DNA of 15,362 nucleotides from GCA-002712045 sp028112705 (GTDB lineage Bacteria > Pseudomonadota > Alphaproteobacteria > Rhodobacterales > Rhodobacteraceae): positions 1 through 15,362 of the forward strand of contig JAOGYN010000023.1 of NCBI GenBank assembly GCA_028112705.1, given 5' to 3'. Below are positions 1-7,373 of the stretch, piece after piece; the stretch's first letter is position 1, and every line of letters begins with the position of its first letter. Made by a program: the position numbers and the translations under genes. A model generated the notes under the pieces. It saw only the letters and a list, made by a program, of their open reading frames with translations. It made no database searches and was not told the DNA's origin.

Positions 1-1
1 A

Positions 2-301
2 TTGCTTAACAGCGCCATCCCCAAGTCTGCAACTCTAATAGGTTTAGACGAATCTGGCGAACAATTATCTTCAATTGAGTTTGCATCATTTCTAAAGAAC
101 ATGCGTGATCAAAATCAAAGTGATCTAGGATTTCTAATAGGTGGCGCTGACGGCTTAACTCCAGAATTCAAAAAGTCTTGCAAAAAACTGGTTTCTTTTG
201 GTCGAATGGTCTGGCCTCATATGCTTGTAAGAGTTATGTTATCAGAACAACTCTATCGCGCATCAACTATATTGCTAAATGGCCCCTATCATCGTGTTTA
301 G
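2..301 (+). CDS. rlmH: RlmH, 23S rRNA (pseudouridine-1915-N3)-methyltransferase, C-terminal part
   Basis: SPOUT-family methyltransferase that methylates N3 of pseudouridine 1915 in helix 69 of 23S rRNA, acting on assembled 70S ribosomes in the cytoplasm. The gene is cut by the left window edge. 99 codons are visible, and the family is about 155 residues long, so roughly the first 55 are missing and no start can be assigned. The visible part carries the SAM-binding SPOUT-knot segment FLIGGADGL and ends with the family's characteristic tail (EQLYRA...PYHRV). It lies 18 nt before gpmI, in the usual alphaproteobacterial order, and the two are probably co-transcribed. The family assignment is firm because both the knot motif and the C-terminal YHR are present. 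Confidence 0.95.
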   Translation: MLNSAIPKSATLIGLDESGEQLSSIEFASFLKNMRDQNQSDLGFLIGGADGLTPEFKKSCKKLVSFGRMVWPHMLVRVMLSEQLYRASTILLNGPYHRV

Positions 302-319
302 CATTCTAAAGGTAACGCA

Positions 320-1834
320 ATGAAAAACCGTTCTCCAACAATTCTCTGTATAATGGATGGGTGGGGATTGAGTTCAAACAAGTTAGGCAATGCAATAGAC
401 CTAGCAGAAACTCCAAATTATGATTATCTCTTATCAAACAACCCAAGCACCCAATTAATTACGCATGGTTTAGATGTAGGATTGCCAGAAAATCAAATGG
501 GTAATTCTGAGGTTGGTCATGCAAACATTGGTGCGGGTCGAATTGTTTATATGGACTTACCCAAAATTGATGACGCGATAGAAAACGGTGATTATAATAA
601 AAATCCTAAGTTACTAAATTTCATAAATAAATTAAAAAAAAGTAAAGGGTCCGCACATTTATTGGGTTTGGCTTCTGATGGTTGCGTTCACGCTTCACTG
701 AACCATTTGATTAAAACAACAAAAATAATTAGTGACCAAAATGTTCCAGTACTTCTTCATTTACTCACAGACGGTAGAGACGTTGCTCCTAAATCTGCAG
801 AAAAATTTTTTAAAAGTATAATTAAAGAACTACCTCCTACTGCTAAAATTGCAACAGTCACAGGTAGATACTTCGCGATGGATCGAGATAATAATTGGGA
901 TAGAATTAAGAAAGCTTATGATGCTATTGTGTTTGCAAAGGGGCACTCATCAGAATCTTCATTAAATGCTGTTCAAGATAGCTACGCAAACAACAGAACA
1001 GATGAGTTTATTTATCCAACTGTAATTTCTTCTTATGATGGCGCTAAAGATGGAGATGGGTTTTTATGTTTAAACTTTAGATCTGACCGCGCTCGGCAAA
1101 TAATGTCAGCTATTGCAAGCCCAACTTTTGAAAAATTTGATGTTTCAAAACAACCCAATTGGGAGTTAGTCACTGGCATGACAAAATACTCAGATGAGCA
1201 CAGTACTTTCATGTCCAATTTATTTTCTAACAAACCTATAAACAACACTTTAGGAGTGTGGACTTCAAAACATGGCTATACTCAGCTTCGTTTAGCAGAG
1301 ACTGAAAAATACCCTCATGTCACGTTTTTTCTCAATGGTGGTCGCGAAAGTATTGAAGCTGGTGAAACCAGATTTATGCCAAAGAGCCCAAAAGTTGTTA
1401 CCTATGATTTAGCACCAGAAATGTCATCCAGAGAAGTAACAGACAAACTTATCGAAGCTATTAAAAATAAAATTGATTTAATCATCGTTAATTATGCCAA
1501 TCCAGACATGGTTGGTCATACCGGAGATTTAAAAGCAGCAGTAAAAGCTTGTGAGGCAATCGATCGGGCTCTAAAGCGAATACTACCCGTTTTAGAGGAA
1601 TCTAATGGTTGTATGCTTCTCACGTCAGATCATGGAAACTGTGAAACAATGATAAACTTGGAGACTAAAGAACCGCATACTGCACATACCACAAATTTAG
1701 TTCCAGCAATACTAATAGGCCGTAACAGAAAACTTAGACAAATTGGTAGACTGGCAGATATTGCTCCTACGTTATTAGAATTAATGGATTTACCCAAACC
1801 AACGGAAATGACTGGTGAAAGCTTATTATGCTAA
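320..1834 (+). CDS. gpmI: 2,3-bisphosphoglycerate-independent phosphoglycerate mutase
   Basis: Cytoplasmic glycolytic/gluconeogenic enzyme that interconverts 3- and 2-phosphoglycerate through a phosphoserine intermediate, using two divalent metal ions (usually Mn). At 504 aa it has the normal length for the alkaline-phosphatase-superfamily iPGM. Visible motifs are MDGWG with metal ligand D13, the nucleophile S63 in GNSEVGH, H124 in the SDGCVH segment, TDGRD near residue 150, the metal-binding NPDMVGH (D396, H400), SDHGN (D437, H438) and H456 in HTAH. The start is supported by an AAGG-type ribosome site 7-8 nt upstream. It sits 18 nt after rlmH. In many alphaproteobacteria an envC gene follows; here a 140-nt gap leads straight to ctpA. 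Confidence 0.97.
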   Translation: MKNRSPTILCIMDGWGLSSNKLGNAIDLAETPNYDYLLSNNPSTQLITHGLDVGLPENQMGNSEVGHANIGAGRIVYMDLPKIDDAIENGDYNKNPKLLNFINKLKKSKGSAHLLGLASDGCVHASLNHLIKTTKIISDQNVPVLLHLLTDGRDVAPKSAEKFFKSIIKELPPTAKIATVTGRYFAMDRDNNWDRIKKAYDAIVFAKGHSSESSLNAVQDSYANNRTDEFIYPTVISSYDGAKDGDGFLCLNFRSDRARQIMSAIASPTFEKFDVSKQPNWELVTGMTKYSDEHSTFMSNLFSNKPINNTLGVWTSKHGYTQLRLAETEKYPHVTFFLNGGRESIEAGETRFMPKSPKVVTYDLAPEMSSREVTDKLIEAIKNKIDLIIVNYANPDMVGHTGDLKAAVKACEAIDRALKRILPVLEESNGCMLLTSDHGNCETMINLETKEPHTAHTTNLVPAILIGRNRKLRQIGRLADIAPTLLELMDLPKPTEMTGESLLC

Positions 1835-1897
1835 ACTTTTGCCAGGTCAATGATAGTTTCTAGGAAAGTTATGAATTGAACTATTTTAAATAAAAAG

Positions 1898-1927
1898 TTG
1901 AATTAACACATTGATGGAATATATGCT
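1898..1927 (+). promoter_or_regulatory. possible sigma-70 promoter for ctpA
   Basis: TTGAAT (1898-1903) and TATGCT (1922-1927) are separated by 18 bp in the only sizeable gap of the housekeeping run. Transcription would start near 1934, about 40 nt before the preferred ctpA start. The match is moderate and the region is AT-rich, so chance similarity is possible. Read-through from gpmI is the alternative. Confidence 0.35.
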
Positions 1928-1974
1928 AAACAAGTTTTAGAAATATGGTTTGTGCAACGGAAAAGAGAATTGAA

Positions 1975-3300
1975 ATGAATAAAAAATTTATTATTGCTAC
2001 TGTTTTTGGTCTTATCACAGGCGCCCTTATAACTTTAGAAATTGCAAAACCTATTAGTGCGAATGAATCCACCGTAAACAAATCAACTTATGAACATTTA
2101 TCGTTATTTGGTGATATATTTGACCGTATCCGGGAAAAATATGTTGAAGAAGTAAACGAAGAGGAGCTGATAAGAGCTGCAATAAACGGCATGCTGACAT
2201 CATTAGACCCTCATTCAAGTTATCTACCACCAAGTGATTTTGATCAAATGAAAGTACAAACCAGGGGTGAATTTGGTGGACTTGGAATCGAAGTCACCCA
2301 AGAAGAAGGTTATGTGAAAGTAGTTTCACCAATTGACGATACACCAGCATTTCGAGCTGGAATAAAATCGGGTGATCTTATTACTGCAGTGGATGGGCAA
2401 AGCTTACTAGGAATGTCTTTGGATGAAGCCGTTAAGATAATGAGAGGGCCCGTCGGATCTGAAATTATTTTGACAATTTTTCGTGAAACGGTTGAAGAAC
2501 CATATGACGTAACAATTATACGAGACACCATTAAACTAGTAGTTGTGCGCCATCGATTAGAAGGTGATACTGGTTATGTTAGGCTTACCACCTTTAACGA
2601 CCAAACTTATAAAGGACTGGAAAAGGCTGTAAAATCAATGATCAAAGAAGCTGGGGGCATTAAGAATATAAATGGATTTGTTTTAGATTTAAGAAATAAT
2701 CCAGGCGGACTTTTGAGTCAGGCAATTAAAGTTTCAGACGCCTTTTTAGACAAAGGTGAAATTGTATCGACTCGTAGTAAACACAAAGGCGAAGGAGATC
2801 GGTTTAATGCCATGCGCGGTGATATTACTAAGGGAAAGCCTATTGTTGTACTGATAAATGGAGGATCAGCCTCAGCATCAGAAATTGTTGCAGGTGCGCT
2901 TCAAGATCATAGACGTGCAATAATTTTAGGTACCAAAAGCTTTGGAAAAGGATCAGTTCAAACAATTATGCCTTTGCAAGGTAATGGCGCAATCAGGTTG
3001 ACTACTTCACGATACTACACGCCATCAGGTCGTTCAATACAAGCAGTGGGCGTGGTTCCCGATGTGTTGGTTGAGCAAGCCAGAGCACCTGATGATAGCG
3101 ATAAAACGCAAAAAACTCGCACTGAGGCCAGTTTGCGCGGAAGCTTAACGAATGATAGTTTATCTGAAAGTGATGAAAAACGGTTAGAGGAAGAAGAAAA
3201 AGAATTAAACGAAAAAGCAAAACTTCGGCGCGATGACTATCAATTATCTTATGCTATAGATTTACTTAAAGGCTTTTCAGTTTTGCAGCAAAAAAATTAA
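1975..3300 (+). CDS. ctpA: S41-family C-terminal processing protease (CtpA-type) with PDZ domain
   Basis: Periplasmic serine protease of the tail-specific/carboxyl-terminal processing family, which trims or degrades envelope proteins and in several bacteria cell-wall hydrolases. I place the start at 1975 (441 aa). The frame is open to an ATG at 1945, but translation from 1975 begins with a proper signal peptide (MNKKF, hydrophobic core, ending near ISANE), and AAGAGA lies just upstream. The order is an N-terminal region, a PDZ domain at about residues 101-175 (GGLGIEV...DLITAVDG) and the S41 core. The Ser-Lys dyad is S300 (middle Ser of GGSASAS) and K325 (FGKGSVQ), with the 25-residue spacing seen in Prc/CtpA. 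A charged, Glu-rich segment precedes the C-terminus. rppH follows after 24 nt. The physiological substrate cannot be read from the sequence. Confidence 0.95.
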   Translation: MNKKFIIATVFGLITGALITLEIAKPISANESTVNKSTYEHLSLFGDIFDRIREKYVEEVNEEELIRAAINGMLTSLDPHSSYLPPSDFDQMKVQTRGEFGGLGIEVTQEEGYVKVVSPIDDTPAFRAGIKSGDLITAVDGQSLLGMSLDEAVKIMRGPVGSEIILTIFRETVEEPYDVTIIRDTIKLVVVRHRLEGDTGYVRLTTFNDQTYKGLEKAVKSMIKEAGGIKNINGFVLDLRNNPGGLLSQAIKVSDAFLDKGEIVSTRSKHKGEGDRFNAMRGDITKGKPIVVLINGGSASASEIVAGALQDHRRAIILGTKSFGKGSVQTIMPLQGNGAIRLTTSRYYTPSGRSIQAVGVVPDVLVEQARAPDDSDKTQKTRTEASLRGSLTNDSLSESDEKRLEEEEKELNEKAKLRRDDYQLSYAIDLLKGFSVLQQKN

Positions 3301-3324
3301 ATAAATTGAAAAAGACAATATATC

Positions 3325-3813
3325 ATGAATTCTAAAAAAACTTCTTTATTACCTTACAGACCTTGTGTTGGCATAACGTTAATAAATCATGATAATAAAA
3401 TATTTGCTGGTCAACGAATAGATAATAGCACCAATGCTTGGCAAATGCCCCAAGGTGGTATTGATAATCCAGAAGATCCCCTAACTGCAGCTTTTCGTGA
3501 ATTAGAGGAGGAAACAGGAGTCAAAAAAAAATCTGTGACCCATCTAGATACCATGGATGAATGGATACCATATGATCTTCCATTGGAACTTGTTCCAAAG
3601 TTATGGAACGGGAAATTTCGAGGGCAAATACAAAAATGGTTTTTATTCAAGTTTGAAGATAATGATAAGGCAATCAATATCCAAACAAATCATCCAGAAT
3701 TTGCAGAGTGGCAATGGATGGCTCCAAATGAACTAATTGAAAGTATTGTGCCATTCAAACTAACAACTTACACAAAAGTCTTAAGATATTTTAAAAAACA
3801 TTTAGAGAATTAA
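3325..3813 (+). CDS. rppH: RNA pyrophosphohydrolase (Nudix)
   Basis: Nudix hydrolase that removes pyrophosphate from the 5' triphosphate end of mRNAs, which triggers RNase E-dependent decay; relatives also cleave dinucleoside polyphosphates. At 162 aa it has the usual length. The complete Nudix box spans G44 to V66 (Gx5Ex7RELxEExGV), with predicted metal ligands E59, E62 and E63. The N-terminal YRPCVGI and WQMPQGGID segments are the hallmark of alphaproteobacterial/plant-type RppH. The ATG at 3325 follows ctpA by 24 nt and has only a weak A-rich ribosome site, so translation may rely on the upstream gene. It is the last gene of the rlmH-gpmI-ctpA-rppH run, and a weak hairpin follows it. Confidence 0.95.
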   Translation: MNSKKTSLLPYRPCVGITLINHDNKIFAGQRIDNSTNAWQMPQGGIDNPEDPLTAAFRELEEETGVKKKSVTHLDTMDEWIPYDLPLELVPKLWNGKFRGQIQKWFLFKFEDNDKAINIQTNHPEFAEWQWMAPNELIESIVPFKLTTYTKVLRYFKKHLEN

Positions 3814-3821
3814 ATTATAAA

Positions 3822-3860
3822 AAGTTCTTATTGAAGCCATACAAATATTATAAGAAACTT
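3822..3860 (+). terminator. weak AT-rich hairpin after rppH
   Basis: AAGTTCTTAT (3822-3831) can pair with ATAAGAAACTT (3850-3860), with one bulged A and an 18-nt loop; AATAATCAATTTT follows. The stem is AT-rich and the loop long, so it may be only a weak transcript end or mRNA-stability element. It lies at the right place to separate the housekeeping run from the ABC exporter. Confidence 0.25.
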
Positions 3861-3884
3861 AATAATCAATTTTGAGAAAACACT

Positions 3885-5663
3885 GTGAAACAAAATAAAA
3901 ATTCTGAATATGAAATTTCTAAAACTGGAAATTATTCACAAGGCAAACTTTTTAAATGGATTTGGTTTGATTACCTGCGGCAATACAAAGCTTTAATAAT
4001 ATTAGTTATTTTATTAATGACTATTGAGGGAAGTACATTTGGTTTACTAAGCTACTTTATTGAACCCATGTTCGATCAAGTTTTTGCAAAAGGTGATTAT
4101 GGTGCTATAAAGTGGGTAGGTTTAAGTGTTGCGGGTATTTTTATCTTAAGAGCTTTCAGCGCCTTCTTTAATAAATTAATAACTACCTTTATTGGTCAAA
4201 AAGTTATAGCCGCATTACAAAAAAATCTTGTTTCACATCTCTTAACATTTAGCCCAAACTTTTTTCAAGAAAATGCACCTGGCTCATTAATTGAAAGAGT
4301 AAGAGGCGATACTGCTGCGATAGAAAGAGTTTGGGCGACTGTTTTGGCAGGATCATTCCGTGATATAGTTGCAGTATTTTCTCTTTTGATAGTAGCTATA
4401 TCTATAGACCCAATTTGGGCCGCTATAGCGCTTTTAGGAGCGCCATTGCTTGTAATTCCAGTATTTTTTTTAAGAGGGTTGATACAACGAACTGCGCGAG
4501 AATCTAGATCAGCTGCAGCGGAAATAGCAACACGATTAGATGAAATATTTCATGGTATTTCATCTATAAAATTAATTAGTGGTGAGCAAAGAGAATACTC
4601 TAAGTTTTCCAATCGATTAAATAAGTTTGTAAGAAATTCAATTTATTCAGAAGCAGGTATTGCAGCCGTTCCTTCACTTATGGATATAATTGCAGGAATC
4701 GGATTTGTAGTTGTTTTAACTTACGGAGGTTATCAAATCATTGATGGGACAAAAACTGTCGGTGAATTTATGAGTTTTTTTACTGCTATAGCTCTTTTAT
4801 TTGAACCAGTTCGACGTTTGGGTACTATTGGAGGAGCCTCACAAGCAGTTTTCACAAACCTAGAGCGCATACGAAATATTTTTGATCTCAAAGCACAGAT
4901 AGTTTCTCCACTGAAAAGCGCTATTAAAAAAACCGATTTCTCAAATGAAATAACTTTTGAAAATTTACATTTGTCGATTAATGAAAAAAATATTTTAAAT
5001 GGTGTTTCATTTACAGCCAATGCAGGAGAAACAACTGCTATAGTTGGACCATCTGGTGCAGGCAAAACGACACTTTTTAATCTAATAGGCAGATTAGTAG
5101 ATCCAGACAGCGGTAGCGTTAAAATAGGAACAGTTCCAGTTAATCATTTATCTTTGCAAGACCTAAGAACAAACCTATCGTTCGTTTCACAAGACGCCTG
5201 GCTTTTTGATGAAAGTATTGAAGAGAATATAAAAATCGGGAATTTAAATGCCTCTGATCATGAATATAAAATTGCTGTCTCTGCCGCAAGTGCTACCAAA
5301 TTTATCTCTGAAATGCCAAAGAAGGAGAGAACGCCTGTTGGACCTCGTGGATCTAACTTATCAGGTGGTCAGCGGCAGAGAGTAGCTATCGCTAGAGCAA
5401 TATTACGTGACACACCGATATTATTGTTAGATGAACCAACTTCTGCGCTCGACAATGAGTCTCAAAAACAAATTCAAACCGCATTAGATTCCTTATCTAA
5501 AGGTCGAACTACTTTGGTAATAGCCCATAAAATTTCAACTATTAAAAATTCAAACAAGATTGTTGTTTTGGATGCAGGTAATTTAGTGAATCAAGGTACA
5601 CATGCAGAGTTGCTATCTAAATGCAAAGTTTATCAATTACTTTATCAAATGGAAAATAAGTAA
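3885..5663 (+). CDS. MsbA-like ABC exporter, fused membrane and ATPase domains
   Basis: Type I ABC exporter half-transporter (592 aa) expected to work as an inner-membrane homodimer. Residues about 33-330 form the six-helix membrane domain, whose first helix starts near residue 35. Residues about 345-592 form the nucleotide-binding domain: Walker A GPSGAGKTT (388-396, K394), signature LSGGQ (492-496), Walker B LLLDEP (513-518, E517) and switch His H548. The GTG start is well fixed: an in-frame TGA at 3873-3875 closes the frame upstream, GAGAAA sits just before the start, and the first in-frame ATG lies inside helix 1. The closest familiar group is MsbA/lipid-linked or multidrug exporters. The substrate (lipid A, another lipid or a drug) cannot be told from the sequence. 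It stands alone between two functional blocks. Confidence 0.9.
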   Translation: MKQNKNSEYEISKTGNYSQGKLFKWIWFDYLRQYKALIILVILLMTIEGSTFGLLSYFIEPMFDQVFAKGDYGAIKWVGLSVAGIFILRAFSAFFNKLITTFIGQKVIAALQKNLVSHLLTFSPNFFQENAPGSLIERVRGDTAAIERVWATVLAGSFRDIVAVFSLLIVAISIDPIWAAIALLGAPLLVIPVFFLRGLIQRTARESRSAAAEIATRLDEIFHGISSIKLISGEQREYSKFSNRLNKFVRNSIYSEAGIAAVPSLMDIIAGIGFVVVLTYGGYQIIDGTKTVGEFMSFFTAIALLFEPVRRLGTIGGASQAVFTNLERIRNIFDLKAQIVSPLKSAIKKTDFSNEITFENLHLSINEKNILNGVSFTANAGETTAIVGPSGAGKTTLFNLIGRLVDPDSGSVKIGTVPVNHLSLQDLRTNLSFVSQDAWLFDESIEENIKIGNLNASDHEYKIAVSAASATKFISEMPKKERTPVGPRGSNLSGGQRQRVAIARAILRDTPILLLDEPTSALDNESQKQIQTALDSLSKGRTTLVIAHKISTIKNSNKIVVLDAGNLVNQGTHAELLSKCKVYQLLYQMENK

Positions 5664-5721
5664 AAAAGTGAGCTAATTCATAAATATTTTTCAAATAGAA
5701 TAATAGCTACAGGGAAAGAAT

Positions 5722-5746
5722 TATAATACGTTCTTGCAAAGAATGT
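5722..5746 (+). promoter_or_regulatory. TATAAT box plus operator-like inverted repeat before mgsA
   Basis: A perfect TATAAT at 5722-5727 is followed directly by an inverted repeat. ACGTTCTT (5728-5735) and AAGAATGT (5739-5746) pair over 8 bp, one of them G-T, around a 3-nt centre GCA. If the TATAAT is used, the dyad covers the transcription start, where a repressor would act. No good -35 box lies 16-18 bp upstream, which may mean dependence on an activator. The element is 43 bp before the mgsA start and is the only candidate promoter for the four-gene operon. As DNA it could be a dimeric regulator's site; as RNA, a small 5' hairpin. Confidence 0.5.
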
Positions 5747-5789
5747 TGCTGATGGATATCAATCTTCTGATTACATTATGGAGTATTAA

Positions 5790-6686
5790 ATGTGTGGAAT
5801 AGTTGGATTATTTCTAAAAGATAAATCATTGGAATTAACATTGGGCGAAATGTTAACTCAAATGTTAATAACTATGTCTGATAGAGGCCCTGATAGCGCT
5901 GGCATAGCTATATATAAAAATCCAAAGAATTCTTTTACAAAAATAACTGTTCAATCATCTCAACCACAAATAGATTTTGAGAATATTAAGATTGAATTAG
6001 ATAATTTGTTTTATCAAAATCTAGAAATTATGATAATTGATACTCATGCGATAATTACAATCGAAACAAAGTATTTGAATAATATTAAAGAGATACTAGC
6101 CACATCTTTCCCTAACTTAAGAATAATGAGCATTGGAGATTCAATAGAAATCTACAAAGAAGTTGGATTGCCTGAAACCGTCGCAAATCGTTTTGACATA
6201 TCTAAGATGTCTGGAAGTCACGGAATTGGTCATACCAGAATGGCTACAGAATCTGCAGTAACAACAATGGGAGCGCATCCTTTTTCTACAGGAAATGATC
6301 AATGCCTAGTTCACAATGGATCACTATCCAACCATAATTCATTAAGACGTAAATTGCGCAAAGAGGGGATTGAATGTGAGACAGATAACGATACTGAGGT
6401 TGCTGCGGCTTTTTTAACCTACAAAATGAATGAGGGATATAATCTAGGGGATGCTTTGAAAGCTGGAATAACTGAGCTTGATGGGTTTTATACATTTTTA
6501 GTTGGTACAAAAAATGGTTTTGGAGTTTTGCGAGATCCAATAGCTTGCAAACCAGCAGTTTTAGCTGAAACTGCACAGTATGTTGCTTTTGGTTCCGAAT
6601 ATAGAGCTTTAGTAAATTTACCTAACATCGATAGTGCAAAGGTTTGGGAGCCAGAACCTGCAACAGTTTATTTTTGGGAGCATTAA
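5790..6686 (+). CDS. mgsA: N-methylglutamate synthase subunit A / GlxB-like class II glutamine amidotransferase
   Basis: Glutaminase-type subunit of a three-part glutamate-synthase-like enzyme. The protein (298 aa) is an N-terminal-nucleophile amidotransferase. Met1 is followed by Cys2, the expected nucleophile after Met removal, in MCGIVGLF, and SDRGPDSAG follows. The glutamine-site segments GHTRMATES, AHPFS, HNGSLSNH and ETDNDTEV fall at about residues 145-205. It is shorter than the amidotransferase domain of a full GltB and ends where the next subunit begins. A strong GGAG lies 6 nt before the ATG. In the N-methylglutamate pathway, MgsA with MgsBC converts glutamate and methylamine to N-methylglutamate; in rhizobia the homologous set is called glxBCD, with a less certain role. 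The family is clear. The methylamine role is inferred from the neighbouring gmaS-type gene. Confidence 0.88.
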   Translation: MCGIVGLFLKDKSLELTLGEMLTQMLITMSDRGPDSAGIAIYKNPKNSFTKITVQSSQPQIDFENIKIELDNLFYQNLEIMIIDTHAIITIETKYLNNIKEILATSFPNLRIMSIGDSIEIYKEVGLPETVANRFDISKMSGSHGIGHTRMATESAVTTMGAHPFSTGNDQCLVHNGSLSNHNSLRRKLRKEGIECETDNDTEVAAAFLTYKMNEGYNLGDALKAGITELDGFYTFLVGTKNGFGVLRDPIACKPAVLAETAQYVAFGSEYRALVNLPNIDSAKVWEPEPATVYFWEH

Positions 6687-6689
6687 TTA

Positions 6690-7373
6690 ATGGAAACCAT
6701 TGATCTAACTAAATCGTCATTAAGAGATTTAAACGAAATACTACAAAGACAATCTGAGATTACCAATCAAAAACAATGGGAAGTAATAAATCCAAAAGGT
6801 GCGCATGCCGTAGCGGTTGGTTTAAATGCTCCATTAGAATTATCAATCAAAGGCTCAACAGGTTATTACTGTGGTGGTATGAACCAAAAAGCAAATATTA
6901 AAGTTTATGGCTCAGTTGGACCAGGTGTTTGCGAAAATATGATGTCAGGCTGTGTAACTATTGAAGGTGATGCCAGTCAGTATGCTGGCGCCACAGGACA
7001 AGGTGGCTTGTTAGTAATTAAAGGAAATGCCGCGTCACGATGTGGAATATCTATGAAAGGAATAAATATCGTTGTGCATGGGAATATAGGGCATATGTCA
7101 GCTTTCATGGCCCAATCTGGTAATCTTGTCGTCTTAGGAGATGCTGGAGACGCACTGGGCGACAGCCTTTATGAAGCAAGGCTTTTCGTTAGAGGAAATG
7201 TTAAATCACTAGGTGCAGATTGTGTGGAAAAAGAAATGCGCCCAGAGCATCTCAATATATTACAGGACCTTCTTAATCGCTCCGATACAAACGCAGATGC
7301 GAAAGAGTTCAAGCGTTATGGCTCTGCACGTAGCCTTTACAATTTTGATATAGATAATGCTGGAGATTATTAA
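6690..7373 (+). CDS. mgsB: N-methylglutamate synthase subunit B / GlxC-like GXGXG-domain protein
   Basis: Stand-alone version of the C-terminal GXGXG (alpha subunit) domain of glutamate synthase, 227 aa. A right-handed beta-helix built from repeated Gly-rich turns runs from about residue 50 to 175 (GSTGYYCGG, KVYGSVGPG, TIEGDASQYAGATGQGG, VIKGNAA, VVLGDAGDALG). In GltB this domain is structural and helps couple the glutaminase and FMN sites. Here it should bridge MgsA and MgsC. The start lies 3 nt after the mgsA stop, with its GGGAG ribosome site inside the end of mgsA. The stop codon directly abuts the mgsC ATG. Such tight packing suggests translational coupling and equal subunit amounts. 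Confidence 0.87.
   Translation: METIDLTKSSLRDLNEILQRQSEITNQKQWEVINPKGAHAVAVGLNAPLELSIKGSTGYYCGGMNQKANIKVYGSVGPGVCENMMSGCVTIEGDASQYAGATGQGGLLVIKGNAASRCGISMKGINIVVHGNIGHMSAFMAQSGNLVVLGDAGDALGDSLYEARLFVRGNVKSLGADCVEKEMRPEHLNILQDLLNRSDTNADAKEFKRYGSARSLYNFDIDNAGDY

Noticed and set aside
1945..1974. Upstream ATG of ctpA giving a 10-residue longer N-terminus
   Set aside because: The extension MVCATEKRIE would put acidic and polar residues before a normal signal peptide, and the 1975 start has a purine-rich site just before it.
5671..5708. Inverted repeat AGCTAATTC / GAATAATAGCT after the ABC exporter gene, as a terminator
   Set aside because: The stem needs a 2-nt bulge and an 18-nt loop, and no U-rich run follows it (ACAGGGAAAG), so it does not look like an intrinsic terminator.
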